A stretch of 64,000 nucleotides of DNA. Source: Paraspadella gotoi. Lineage: Eukaryota; Chaetognatha. The position numbers were made by a program, and so were the translations under genes. Shown here one piece after another: positions 1 through 8,924 of the stretch. Position 1 is the first letter of the stretch. Each line of letters begins with the position of its first letter. Where the stretch lies: assembly GCA_051294375.1 (NCBI GenBank), contig CM119271.1:7364804-7428803 (forward strand), read 5' to 3'. The notes under the pieces are model-generated. The model saw nothing but the letters and a program-made list of their open reading frames with translations. It made no database searches and had not been told where the DNA came from.

Positions 1-72
1 TATCACCTGTCATGCCTGTTTCCTCGTTGAAAGTGTTACTTTATAAATTCCCGTGGCGGCTATTATGACCTT

Positions 73-110
73 GTCCGTTTGTCCGTTTGTCCGTTTGTCC
101 GTTTGTCCGG
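73..110. repeat. (GTCCGTTT)n minisatellite
   Basis: Four to five tandem copies of the 8-mer GTCCGTTT. The flank just upstream (ggctattatgacctt) resembles the flank of the CGGTC-type repeat near 11.95 kb on the opposite strand, so this is probably the edge of the same dispersed inverted-repeat family (see 9,608-10,702). Confidence 0.85.
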
Positions 111-939
111 GGTTGTTTGCATATTGAGAGGAAAAGGTGTGGGAGGAAAGATAGGAGAATAGCGGGTCTTTTAATGAAGCCGAAGACAATGAGACGACGT
201 GATATTCAGTCGGTCGACCGAAAAAAAAAGGGAGGAAAAAAAAAAGAGGAAAGAATAAAAGAAAGATGGCGACGGCGCCTACGCACCGGAGGCGGAGGAA
301 AAGGAAATGAGAACGAAGGAGGAAAATCGTTAAAAAGAAAAGAAAGGAATCGAGTGGAGGAAGAGAGAATTGGAGAAGTGCTCGGAGAAAAGAGAAAGGA
401 AAGAGAATGGAAGGCAAGAGGTAAAGAGATACGTCGGCCGAAAGAAAATAAGGATCGATACTTGTACACCTGAAGATTCTGATGACAGAAAATGAAAGAA
501 AAGTTTTAGAGAAAATAAGGGAGGGGAAAACAAAAGAATAGAGCCGTTTGAATGATCAGTCTGTCAACGAGCGATTCTAGTCAGAGGTAACAAAACGAAT
601 TCTTGAAAAAAATCCCTTCGGTCGGGCATAAACTCAGATTCTCCTGATGAATAATAAAGTTTACTTTTACAAGTAAAGAAATAAAATAAATCTGGCAGCA
701 AAAAAGGACCCCAACAAAAAAAAAATTGTAGGAAATAAACATTAGACAACTTTTGTTTATCTATTTATTCAATTACTTTCTGAAAGAATCTCCGTATTTT
801 TTGTATAGGACCGTCATTTTTTCTCGTTTTAATGTAAAAAATATTTCTTGAGGATTCAACATAAATTTTTCGGACTTTCTTTTTTCCATCTTCGAATTAA
901 ACTCATATGAAATTGGTACAACCAATACAGTAAATTGTT
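111..939. other. Purine-rich intergenic DNA
   Basis: From about 200 to 540 the plus strand is almost only A and G with short interruptions; the rest is AT-rich. Open frames here are lysine/arginine/glutamate or serine/phenylalanine strings that follow from the base composition. No RNA gene or conserved motif seen. Confidence 0.7.
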
Positions 940-960
940 TTGATTCATACGATAAACGAG

Positions 961-1193
961 CTCCCTTGCCTCAGACTTTGGAAAGTCTATGCTGGGTTTC
1001 CGGCTAAATTAGTCGAACAAAAACCAGACGCAGTCAAATTGTTTTTCCTTCCAAATTCCCAAACGCGAGTGACTCCTTCCATCGACTTCGTGATTTCCTT
1101 CCATCTTGGATCGAATCGACCTCAAATTAAATCCGGGACTCAAAGAACCGGATGTGGGAATGGGCGCCACATTTCCTGGAATTTCGATGAAGG

Positions 1194-1234
<41 letters not shown>

Positions 1235-1306
1235 GGCGTAAAGGGGCGTGGCGGAAGTTGGCGCGGTATCGGTGTAAATTGCGATTGTAACGAAGTCGAT
1301 TTCTAA
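961..1306 (+). CDS. Weak coding-like stretch, unrecognised
   Basis: Two overlapping plus-strand frames give varied, protein-like sequence before an (AG)n tract. One, from about 965, includes WKVYAGFPAKLVEQKPDAVK; the other, with an ATG at 1106, includes IDLKLNPGLKEPDVGMGATF and then runs through the (AG)n tract as RERERER to a stop at 1306. No family is recognised, no clear splice sites frame it, and only one of the two frames can be real. Possibly an exon or a fragment of a repeat; evidence is composition only. Confidence 0.15.
1199..1232. repeat. (AG)n microsatellite
   Basis: About 17 uninterrupted AG units. Confidence 0.95.
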
Positions 1307-1871
1307 ACTCAGATCTCATTTACTGGATGCTCGTTACTTAACGAGGTTAAATAAATATGTACTATACTAAACTGGAATTCATTAAACGATCAAGTTGATG
1401 TCTCGGCTTTTTGACATCGACTTGCTATCTTGCGCTGGAAAAAAAAACGTCAATCGAAAAATATCCGTATTTCTTGACAAACAACATTCGGGAGACCGAC
1501 AATAGCGAAACCAAATGACAGGAGAGAGAAATGTATGTCTTGACAGTTGAATGTACATACATCTTAACAAATGACAATATCTTGACAATTGACATGAGAG
1601 AGTGACATTCATTTTTCGAGAAAAAGTCACGAACGACGGGACAAAGATCGAAAATTGCGAGAAGCGAAAAATTCCATTTCATCGACTTTTTTAATGGGGG
1701 GAGAGGTGGAGAGAGGGAGAGGGAGGAGGGGAAGGCCGGGGAAGTGGGGGGGTACGTGACGAATGTTTTAGAAGTTATCGTCTCGCGAGGGGCGCAATTT
1801 ATGAGTCGACGAAACATTTCAAATGTCACGACGGGAGAATGAGAGAGAGAGAGAAAGGCGAGGAATGCGTG

Positions 1872-1890
1872 GCGTGACAAAACGTCACGC
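1872..1890. promoter_or_regulatory. Short inverted repeat GCGTGAC-n5-GTCACGC
   Basis: Perfect 7-bp arms with a 5-base spacer (aaaac), followed at once by a further GTGAC. It sits in a slightly GC-richer patch (1,700-2,100). Palindromic GTGAC sites are typical of dimeric transcription-factor sites, but no gene start can be tied to it. Confidence 0.3.
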
Positions 1891-1910
1891 GTACGTGACT
1901 TCGTAGCGTT

Positions 1911-2000
1911 GATAGAGAGAGAGAGAGAGAGAGAGAATGGAGGAGAGAAGAGCAGTGAGAGAGAGGAGAGAGAGAGAGAGACGAGAGAGAGAGAGAGAGA
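1911..2000. repeat. Interrupted (GA)n microsatellite
   Basis: Ninety bases of GA repeat with small interruptions. Confidence 0.95.
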
Positions 2001-2379
2001 TGGGGACGATGGCGGATGCGGAATTGAGACGAGATGCTGTTGTCGATGCCGACAGTTGATGGGGTCGTTGTGCGTTGACGGATGAGTCGTCGATAGTGAT
2101 AAACAGTGGCGCGTATTATTAAGATATATATATAATTAACATTTTAAGTCGGCTTTTTAAAAAAAAGTTGAAAATTTTTTTTTTATTTCATTATTAACAT
2201 TAAACTGTTAGTTCCAGCGGGGGCAGTATCGGGACTCAACTTAACATTATGACTAATTGAAATTACTTTGTTCATTCAACCATAAATAACACTTTCATAA
2301 ATATAACAAAAAAATCTTTTTGACAAATCGCCTCGCGTTTCGACGATCCGCCGCCGTAACAACGAAGGAAGTAGGCGTG

Positions 2380-2520
2380 GTATTGACGTCAATGACAATG
2401 ACATTTACGTCACGCCGACTCGCGTCATCGACGTCTTTTTCTTCGGCGTCATGCGGCGTAATCGAGTTTCAAATCGAAAGCATTTTTGACGCCAGTAATT
2501 TTACTGACGTTGAAATTTTA
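2380..2520. promoter_or_regulatory. Cluster of CRE-like ACGTCA sites
   Basis: Within 140 bases there are TTGACGTCAA (palindromic CRE core), TTACGTCACG, TCGACGTC, GGCGTCATG, TGACGCC and CTGACGTT. CREB/ATF and AP-1 proteins bind TGACGTCA and TGACGT half-sites. The same stretch is open from 2,320 to 2,571 (83 codons) but the repeated acgtc word explains that frame. Whether it controls a gene cannot be told. Confidence 0.25.
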
Positions 2521-2743
2521 AAATTAGAATCGATATTAGTTGGCGCGAAATTTTTGAAATCCGTTTCTTGACTTTATTTATCTTTAAGTCGATTTAGCCC
2601 TCTTTATTATGTTTAGTTGTTATACGTTAGTTGTTATGTTTAGTTGGATTATTGGAACTTCTAGGTTCTTTTTAGGTTATTTTAAAAGTAAATTTACGTC
2701 ATTTTAAGTCCCTTACTTCGTGTCTGTAATTTGTTAGCATTAG

Positions 2744-2941
2744 TTATTGTGATTTTGTTTCTATTTTGAAAAAAAAAAACTTGCATGTTTTTTCACTCTT
2801 CTTCCGCCATGAAATGAATACAGTCGTTCGCCCGGACAAAACGCCCACACTCTGCTGGCGAAATCGTTCCAGGGTAAGGAGAGTCAGCATATCCGGTCGC
2901 TCCGCTACGTTTACGACCTCACCCTCGCCTTTCGGCGCCAT
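2744..2941 (-). CDS. Possible first exon, unrecognised
   Basis: A minus-strand ATG at 2,941 lies in a GC-rich patch (2,860-3,020) with a fair start context (gacgATGGCG). The frame begins MAPKGEGEVVNVAERPDMLT and runs 65 codons, ending in a poly-F/K low-complexity tail. A GGTGAG donor-like site follows the sixth codon, so the true coding exon may be very short. No family recognised. The case rests on start context and local GC content. Confidence 0.18.
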   Translation of the reverse strand: MAPKGEGEVVNVAERPDMLTLLTLERFRQQSVGVLSGRTTVFISWRKKSEKTCKFFFFKIETKSQ

Positions 2942-3059
2942 CGTCCGCGTCCGGCGTTTTTATTTTGCGTAGCGACCGGAAACGATCGGAAATTTTCGCT
3001 GCCGCCGCCGTCGCCCAGACCGCGCCCACCGCGAGGAGGGGATAAAGAATATTTTGAGA

Positions 3060-3121
3060 CAGAGAGGCGAAGAGAGAGAGAGAGAGGAGAGAGGAGAGAG
3101 AAGAGAGAGAGAGAGAGAGGA
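3060..3121. repeat. (GA)n microsatellite
   Basis: Interrupted GA repeat of about 60 bases. Confidence 0.95.
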
Positions 3122-3204
3122 GAAGAGCGCAAAGTGAGAAAAGTGACGAGACTAAAAAAATGATCTCCTTTCTTCTTCCGGTTTTTGAGCCGCGAATTTA
3201 GAAT

Positions 3205-3540
3205 AAAAGGGAGGAAGAAGAAAAAAAAGGAGGAACAAAAGGAAAAAGAAAAAATGAGGAACCAAAAGGAAAAAGGAAAAAATAGGAACAAAAAAAAAGA
3301 GAAAAAAAGGAGGAACAAAAAGGAAAAAAATGGAAAAAAAGGAGGAACAAAAAAGGAAAAAAGGAAAAAAGGAGGAACAAAAAAAAGAGAAAAAAAAGAG
3401 AGTAACAAAGGAAAAAAAGAAAAAAGGAGGACAAAAATAAAAAGGAAAAGAGACTAAAAAGGAGAGAAAAACTTAACAAAAATACAAAAAGGAAAACAAA
3501 GAAAAAGTCAAGCGGGAACAAGAAAAATGAAGAAAAATGA
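3205..3540. repeat. Degenerate purine minisatellite (ggaggaacaaaaagg)
   Basis: The words ggaggaaca and aaaaggaaaaa recur about every 25-35 bases on the plus strand, with A-runs of variable length between. Both-strand open frames here are low complexity and not treated as genes. Confidence 0.75.
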
Positions 3541-3798
3541 CGAGTATGAATTATTGATAAGAGACATAAAGTAATAATAAATGTAGGATCCTAAAAATAT
3601 TATGTAATGAAAACTGTCAAGAAATAATGAGTAAATAAAGAATCGCTAAGCTTATCCATTAAGGATTAATTAATTAAGGATTAATAATTATTTTGAAGAT
3701 AAAGAAGAAATTATGAAGTATCAACATGCAACATGAAATGCTACACAATAACAAAAAGAAAAAAAAAGACAGTTCCAACAGAATTATAAATATATATG
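3541..3798. other. AT-rich spacer
   Basis: AT-rich sequence ending in tatatatgta next to the SINE. No gene or repeat unit seen. Confidence 0.6.
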
Positions 3799-4079
3799 TA
3801 GTCGGCATTGCCTAGGTTCACCCCGCCTATAAGCATGACACCTTCAGTCCTGACCGGTGCTCATTGAGTAAAGCCATCAGCTCATGACCACTAGGTACCG
3901 GGTTCAATCCCACCGGTACCTACCCTGTGGGAAGCGTGAGGATGGCCGTAAGGCCGCCTTGGGGGCGTGGCAACCCCTCAAGCCTTGTTCCAAGCCCAGG
4001 ACCCGTTCCATGGCTACTAAAGGGGGTTATAGAAGTTACGGATAGTCGTTCTTCAGCCCACTTAGCGCCTTATCCACAC
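3799..4079 (+). mobile_element. tRNA-derived SINE, copy 1
   Basis: This copy of about 280 bp begins gtagtcggcattgcc and ends near cttagcgccttatcc. Its head carries an RNA polymerase III internal promoter: an A box (gGTGCTCATTGAG here, TGGCTCATTGAG in copy 2) and, about 35 bases later, a B box GGTTCAATCCC at about 3,902. The body has the GC-rich block gccttgggggcgtggc and the tail block ttacggatagtcg. The same sequence recurs at 4,102-4,391 (minus), 6,313-6,550 and 18,811-19,097 (plus). Such elements are copied by the reverse transcriptase of a partner LINE; none is visible here. Confidence 0.8.
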
Positions 4080-4101
4080 TGGTGAGCCCATCCTGTCGAG
4101 C

Positions 4102-4391
4102 GTGTGGATTAAGGCGCTAAGTGGGCTGAAGATGACTATCCGTAACTTCTATAACCCCCTTTAGTAGCGATGGAAACGGGTACCTGGGCTTGGAACCAGG
4201 CTTGAGGGTTGTTGCCACGCCCCCAAGGCGGCTTACAGCCGTCCTCCACGCTTCCCACAGGGTAGGTACCGGGTTGGGATTGAACCGGTACCTAGTGGTC
4301 ATGAGCTGATGGCTTTACTCAATGAGCCACCGGGTCAGGACTGAAGGTGTCATGCTTATAGGCGCGGGTAACCTAGGCAATGCCCGACTTA
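4102..4391 (-). mobile_element. tRNA-derived SINE, copy 2, inverted against copy 1
   Basis: Near-perfect reverse complement of copy 1, separated from it by a 22-base loop (4,080-4,101). Together they make a palindrome of about 590 bp joined tail to tail. This copy preserves the better A box on the minus strand (TGGCTCATTGAG) and B box GGTTCAATCCC. Differences between the arms are scattered single bases and indels. Confidence 0.8.
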
Positions 4392-4478
4392 CTATCATCG
4401 TTATTTCCGTTTCGTTTCGTTGTGTTGTGGATGATAGAAAACGTTTTTGATTATCAAACAACGATTTTTATTAATATG

Positions 4479-4524
4479 AGACGGACATGTTTGGCTTTAG
4501 TTTTTACAAGCCTCATCGGCGTCT
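4479..4524 (-). ncRNA. Degenerate type I hammerhead ribozyme motif
   Basis: Read on the minus strand: stem I strand AGACG, core CCGATGA (consensus CUGAUGA, with U4 changed to C), stem II GGCTT...AAGCC, then AAAC where GAAAC is expected (G12 lost), ATGTC with the cleavage position after GTC, and CGTCT closing stem I in five pairs. The architecture is intact but two core changes make self-cleavage unlikely. Confidence 0.5.
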
Positions 4525-4561
4525 GAGATAATTATGAACTTTCAAAAAGTTTGTGCAAAGG

Positions 4562-4563
<2 letters not shown>

Positions 4564-4600
<37 letters not shown>
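4564..4600. repeat. (GA)n tract inside element I, left arm
   Basis: GA microsatellite lying between the hammerhead and the conserved tgtgaggacagg block; its counterpart (CT)n at 5,050-5,110 holds the mirror position in the right arm. A third tract, 4,713-4,759, is in the middle of the element. Confidence 0.9.
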
Positions 4601-4601
<1 letters not shown>

Positions 4602-4711
4602 CAAAAGTTTCCAACACAGAGTGAGAGAAGAATAGTGGTCAAGATGTGAGGACAGGTTAAGGTAAGGACAGAATGAGCCAGAATGTGAAAAGAAACTAAA
4701 TGGTGAAAATT

Positions 4712-4761
<50 letters not shown>

Positions 4762-5056
4762 ATTTGAAAATAATACATTTTTGCAATGTACAACAAAGAT
4801 AAATTTTAGATTAAAGGTAAATAAATATTTAACAATTAACTACTAATAAATAACAGAATGTGAAAATTGAAAATGAAAAAGTGAAATTTGAGAGATTTGT
4901 GAAATAAGATTAATATGAAATAAAGTGAAAGTTCAAGGATTAAGAAAGAGCTCAAAGTGAGCTGGCCCCTTTGGTTGAAGCAAATGAACCTGTCCTCACA
5001 TCTGACCACTATTCTTCTCTCAACTCTGTGTTGGAAACTTTGCTTCCTCTCTCTCT

Positions 5057-5101
<45 letters not shown>

Positions 5102-5155
5102 CTCCTCTCTCTCATTTCCTTTGCACAAATCTTTTTTGAAAGTTCTAATTATCTC

Positions 5156-5202
5156 AGACGCCGATGAAGGCTTGTAAAACTAAAGCCGAAACATGTCCGT
5201 CT
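5156..5202 (+). ncRNA. Type I hammerhead ribozyme motif
   Basis: Stem I strand AGACG (5,156-5,160) pairs with CGTCT (5,198-5,202) in five base pairs. Between them lie core CCGATGA (5,161-5,167; U4 to C), an extra A, stem II GGCTT...AAGCC with a loop, GAAA (5,188-5,191), a minimal stem III (CATG) and GTC with predicted cleavage after 5,197. Very short stem III is known in Penelope-type hammerheads, which may act as dimers. The U4C change and extra A probably weaken catalysis. Confidence 0.55.
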
Positions 5203-5312
5203 CTATTAATAAAAATCGTTGTTTGATCAATCTAAAACGTTTTCTATAAATATATATAAATATTCACGAGCAATTTTTCTTATACGTACATGTCGACACT
5301 AACAATATTTAG

Positions 5313-5343
5313 TCAGTCTGTCGGTCCGTCGGTCCGTCGGTCA
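5313..5343. repeat. (GTCGGTCC)n minisatellite
   Basis: About four units of the 8-mer gtcggtcc. The same word marks the dispersed repeat copies at 9.64, 54.35 and 59.83 kb. Confidence 0.8.
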
Positions 5344-5424
5344 ATTTTTTTCGGTCACTCTTCCCATAAGCTTAGCAAAGATCCCTTAATTGCGAAACAA
5401 AAGCCACCCAGACGATTATGTCCT

Positions 5425-5430
<6 letters not shown>

Positions 5431-5482
<52 letters not shown>

Positions 5483-5519
5483 TCTCTCTCTCTCTCTGCT
5501 CTCTCTCTCTCTCTCTCTC
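5431..5519. repeat. (CT)n microsatellite
   Basis: Interrupted CT repeat of about 90 bases. Confidence 0.95.
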
Positions 5520-5810
5520 CAAAAATGTGATAAACAGGAGGATAAATCTTCTTAAAAATCTTTTCCTCAAATCTTAAAATCTCATTCATCATTGTTCAGT
5601 CTTCCACGTCCTTTCTCTCTTCGCCCTCTCTCTCTCTCAACGGAGATAGAGAAGGAGTGGAGAGGGGATGGGGGGACAGACAGAGAGGGAGTGGAAGATG
5701 GAACTTTGAATGATATTTCTTTTTTTGCGGTTATAACAACTCGAACTTATATCAAGTTAGTATGTAGGACGCTCTGTCTGTATTACCTCTGTCCGGTTTG
5801 TACGTCAGAG

Positions 5811-5879
5811 TAGTAATATATTACTATATATAATATATATATATATATAATATATATAATATATATAATATATTACTAC
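5811..5879. repeat. AT-rich hairpin
   Basis: Left arm gtagtaatatattac and right arm taatatattactac flank a run of ata/tat. The whole 69 bases can fold on itself and is nearly pure A+T. This may be a recombination-prone (TA)n palindrome or the two ends of a tiny inverted element. Confidence 0.75.
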
Positions 5880-6312
5880 TGTCAGTCCCTATTTATTTTT
5901 TTTTTGCTTTCTTTCACGCAATATTATGATGAAAAAATTGTACTCGACCAATGAGAGAGTCTGAATTTATTTCTTGCTTATTCTTCTCGAGTCGTTGAAC
6001 CGATTTCGATTCCAAGGTTCTGATTCCTCTGCGATGTTATTGAATAGATTAAAAATAGTTACGTGGGACGAAGGTGAACAATAAACTATTTTTATGACTG
6101 TCGAAAATAGATTTTTTTTTCGACTTTCATAATGAATCACGCTGTACATGTTATATACGATCGATTTAAATGAAATAGATTTGAAATTGATTCTAAATGT
6201 TGAATAGTTTTTTAAAGACACCGTTATTCTGAACAAAATACATTTACTTTTATAGTTTCCACTTTCCATTCTTGCATTTCGATCAAGTCGTCCCATTTTC
6301 TACGATTGTTTT
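5880..6312. other. No gene seen
   Basis: AT-rich sequence with a 109-codon minus-strand frame (5,967-6,296) that has no recognisable domain and no splice context. Confidence 0.5.
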
Positions 6313-6550
6313 GTAGTCGGGAAAAGCGACAAGTTCAACCCGACTATAAGTTTGACCCCTTCTGTTCTGACCCGGTGGCTTATGACCATTAGGTGCTGTA
6401 ATCGACCCCCCCAATATTAAATATCCTGCTGGAAGTGTGAGGACGTGGAAAACTCTCAAGCCTGGTTCCAAGCCCATAATGCCCTATGCAATGGACTTCT
6501 TACTCACCCCCTTAACGCAACTTACCATTAACTTTACATTACCTCACCGA
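6313..6550 (+). mobile_element. tRNA-derived SINE, decayed copy
   Basis: Starts gtagtcgggaaaag and keeps the blocks cgactataagtttgac, ctgacccggtggctta, gaccattaggt, gtgaggacg and ctcaagcctggttccaagcc in the order of the copies at 3.8 kb. The B box is destroyed (gtaatcgacccccc) and about 50 bases of the head and body are missing. Confidence 0.65.
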
Positions 6551-6945
6551 AACTAAAGCCTTCGTGGCTGACTCTGATTCATGACATAAAAAATATTAAA
6601 AAAGGCGGATGTTATTCTCATTTCGGAATATTTTAAATAATTTTATAGCAGCAATTTCAAATTTACAATATTAAAACAAATAAAATCTTCGACTTCGAGG
6701 TAACTACTTATAAAGCTACATATTGCGCTTAGTCCACATTTCAATTGTCATTGGTCAAGAAAATCGACGAAACCTTCGTCTCGAAAACTTGAACGAAAAA
6801 TGACTTCGCCAATTTTTTTTGCTTTTATATTCGTAGTGACTTTGAATTTGGGTACGTGAATATTATAGGTGTGGATAATATTTCAAATTGTATAATATCG
6901 CATCCTTTTTTAAACAAAATTATACTTTTAATATATTTAATATAG
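6551..6945. other. No gene seen
   Basis: AT-rich DNA up to a splice-acceptor-like AG at 6,944-6,945. Confidence 0.5.
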
Positions 6946-7255
6946 GTGGCGCTTGCAATTCGCCTACTATTTGGCGCCCCGTGCTCGTAGTAACGAGCGG
7001 CAGGCTAGTCAATGTATTGAAGGCTGTGACCGAGGGTAAGTTTAATGAGTTAAAGAGTGGCAATGAAACCTTTTCAAATCTAACCAACTCAAATTAAATC
7101 CTGCTTTAAAAAAGGTCAGGACCTGTACAGATTCGACGACAAATATTGGAATACGACCAAACCTCCGATTCGTCCATTCGGATGGATGAACAGAACTTTC
7201 CTGGACAATTGGAAGAAATTCTTTGCCGACAGCGACAGGAAGGTCTTGGATTGTG
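6946..7255 (+). CDS. Two exons of an unrecognised small gene
   Basis: An exon is proposed at 6,946-7,035, after an AT-rich acceptor (atttaatatag) and before a perfect donor, GTAAGT. The 84-base intron 7,036-7,119 ends in aaggtcag. Exon 2 runs from 7,120. With the frame that gives NSPTIWRPVLVVTSGRLVNV in exon 1, exon 2 continues in phase (QIRRQILEYDQTSDSSIRMD) to a stop at 7,253-7,255. A second exon-2 frame (DLYRFDDKYWNTTKPPIRPF..., stop 7,262-7,264) is also open and protein-like, but its exon-1 partner contains a stop. No family recognised. The start codon lies upstream and was not found. Base composition clearly rises in GC over these exons compared with the AT-rich flanks. Confidence 0.35.
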
Positions 7256-7534
7256 AAAAGAATTAACATAAAATTTATGAAAATAAAAGCATAGTGAATA
7301 TAATGTATAAAATATAATTTATATTATTATACCAGTGACCCACAAGTACAGATACAGTATATAAAAAAAATTGTATTTTTTTTTCTTTTTTTTTTTCATT
7401 AGTTCAATCAAATTTTATTATTACGCAGTTTTTTCATTTACCGGATCAGCGACCAATATTTATTTAAAATAAAGCTTTTTATTGATTTACCCAAAATTAA
7501 CCCCTAATAATTAGGCTAATTTTTATTCTTTCAG

Positions 7535-7783
7535 GTTAGGATCATCATCTGGAAATACGTAAAAAACGTAAAAAACGTTGTCATGGACATCTCCTTCGAC
7601 GGCCGTGACAGCGACATCTTGAGCTGGTTCTCCAAGGAACGGATCCTCAGAGTCTACCCCGCCTCGCTGAACAAAAATGGGACCCTTATGAAGGACAAGC
7701 TAGGGATGGCAGATCTGCTTGCGATTTACGTCTCATGCCAAAAGGATTGCATATTTCCGGACCAAATAACAAACTTTTCATAA
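7535..7783 (+). CDS. Exon of an unrecognised gene, family member 1
   Basis: The polypyrimidine tract and acceptor ttttattctttcag end at 7,534; the exon opens VRIIIWKYVKNVKN in phase 0, the only open frame, and ends at TAA 7,781-7,783. It is GC-rich in an AT-rich setting. Key segments are SFDGRDSDILSWFSKERILR and VYPASLNKNGTLMKD. A paralogous exon starts at 13,468 (SPVFYIVFNVGDSDIFSRFS and SILRIY after frame repair), sharing the acceptor, the IWK motif and the GDSDI-FS-E-ILR core, so the exon has been duplicated and is probably real. It may belong to the gene whose exons lie at 6,946-7,255 or be a separate one. Family not recognised. Confidence 0.5.
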   Translation, partial: VRIIIWKYVKNVKNVVMDISFDGRDSDILSWFSKERILRVYPASLNKNGTLMKDKLGMADLLAIYVSCQKDCIFPDQITNFS

Positions 7784-8488
7784 TTTCTAGTTCTCTCAAA
7801 AAGATTTCTTTTTTCCTTCTATTACTAAATCGATTTTCAATGCAACTTTTTGAATTAGTTCTTTGGGTTGTTGCACTGAAGCTTTTAAATATTTATTAAT
7901 ATATAACAAATAACAATTTTTTTTTAAATTGTATTTTTTAAGAACGGATTCCTATAGAGCTTGAAAAGTTAAATGAAGGTTAGTACTACAACTTTTTTTA
8001 AATTTTGACAATAACTTGGTTAAAAATATAAAAAACCTTAAAAAATCATCATCATCATCATCATTGGCAGAATTCTATGGTTTTTTTTAATTTTCATCAA
8101 TAAAACAAAAAAATTCTATAAATTTGTATTAATAACCTTCATCTAAATTTTAAAGCTCTATCAGAATCTATTAAAAAAATTGAAAAATTTAAAAAAAAAT
8201 TTAACTTTATAAAGTAATAAAATAATCTTTAAATGCTTCCGTGCGCTAATTAATAAAAAAAAAATTTTTAAATTATTTTCATTTTCATATTCTCTAACAG
8301 TCACTTAACCATTATTTATTTGAGAGAACTTCTAGTTTTCAACCTGTTCCGGCAATGCAATGCATAATCTTTATTTGAGGCAACTCATTCAAAAAACAAG
8401 TTTGAGCAAACAATGTCGGATTGCCTACAATATTAAGCGGTAATCTGCTAATCAGATGATAAATCACAATATTTTTTTTTAATTTTTT
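7784..8488. other. AT-rich spacer containing a duplicated segment
   Basis: Contains 7,980-8,230, which matches 13,080-13,300: a (CAT)n run, then a block around ttttcaataataaaac and agctctatcagaatc in the same order. No gene. Confidence 0.6.
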
Positions 8489-8507
8489 AACAACAATTTT
8501 ATTAATT

Positions 8508-8556
8508 AATAGTTGGACATGTTTTCGCTTGTTACTTCAAGCCTTCATCAGCATAT
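8508..8556 (-). ncRNA. Hammerhead ribozyme motif, one core defect
   Basis: Minus strand: intact core CTGATGA (complement of 8,545-8,551), an extra A, stem II GGCTTG...CAAGC with one C lost, GAAAAC in place of GAAAC, then ATGTC. Stem I next to the core is short. Confidence 0.45.
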
Positions 8557-8696
8557 GTTTCTCTCTCTCTCTCCTCTCTCTCTCTCTTTAACAACGTTTC
8601 ACTTTTTTCACAACTCACTCAATCTGCCCTCACCTCAACCTGTCCTCACATCTGACCACTATTCTGTCTCACCACTTTGTTGGAAAAACTTTTACC

Positions 8697-8730
<34 letters not shown>

Positions 8731-8767
8731 CACTCTTCTTTTTACACAAAATTTATTATTGAATGTC

Positions 8768-8814
8768 ATATGCTGATGAAGGCTTGAAGTAAACAAGCCG
8801 AAACATGTCCAACT
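8768..8814 (+). ncRNA. Hammerhead ribozyme motif with consensus core
   Basis: CTGATGA at 8,773-8,779, an extra A, a six-pair stem II GGCTTG/CAAGCC with loop aagtaaa, GAAAC at 8,800-8,804, then ATGTC with predicted cleavage after 8,809. This is the best-preserved core in the window. Stem I has only two clear pairs (TG with CA) before mismatches, which in type I ribozymes can be an internal loop but may also mean decay. Confidence 0.55.
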
Positions 8815-8924
8815 ATTAATTAAAAAAATCGTTGTTTAAAATTCAAATTCTTTGCTTTCTCTAATACCAATAAACAACGAAAAAGAAAGGATTATCGCAT
8901 CATTAAATTTTTTTTAACTTGCAT

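Larger units (their letters stand above)
4434..5246. mobile_element. Inverted-repeat element I with hammerhead motifs in both arms
   Basis: The left arm starts atagaaaacg and the right arm ends with its complement cgttttctat. The arms (about 4,434-4,650 and 4,988-5,246) match over roughly 215-260 bp, including aaacaacgatttttattaat, the hammerhead motif, tttgcacaaa, a (CT)n tract and the block cctgtcctcacatctgacca. The middle, 4,655-4,987, is AT-rich with a second (GA)n tract and no reading frame. A shorter relative is at 8,489-8,837. Hammerhead ribozymes are known in retrozymes, in Penelope-like element terminal repeats and in some satellites; the inverted arrangement and lack of coding capacity suggest a non-autonomous member of such a group. 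That placement is inference. Confidence 0.7.
8489..8837. mobile_element. Inverted-repeat element II with hammerhead motifs in both arms
   Basis: Arms of about 70 bp (8,489-8,557 and 8,768-8,837) start aacaacaattttattaatta and end with the complement. Each arm contains a hammerhead motif and is followed inward by a (CT)n tract. The centre holds cctgtcctcacatctgacca and ccactttgttggaaa, shared with element I, so I and II are one family with a shared core. Confidence 0.7.

Noticed and set aside
1440-1620. Several TTGACA words like bacterial -35 boxes
   Set aside because: No matching -10 boxes or bacterial genes; a local repeated word (cttgacaattgaca) explains them.
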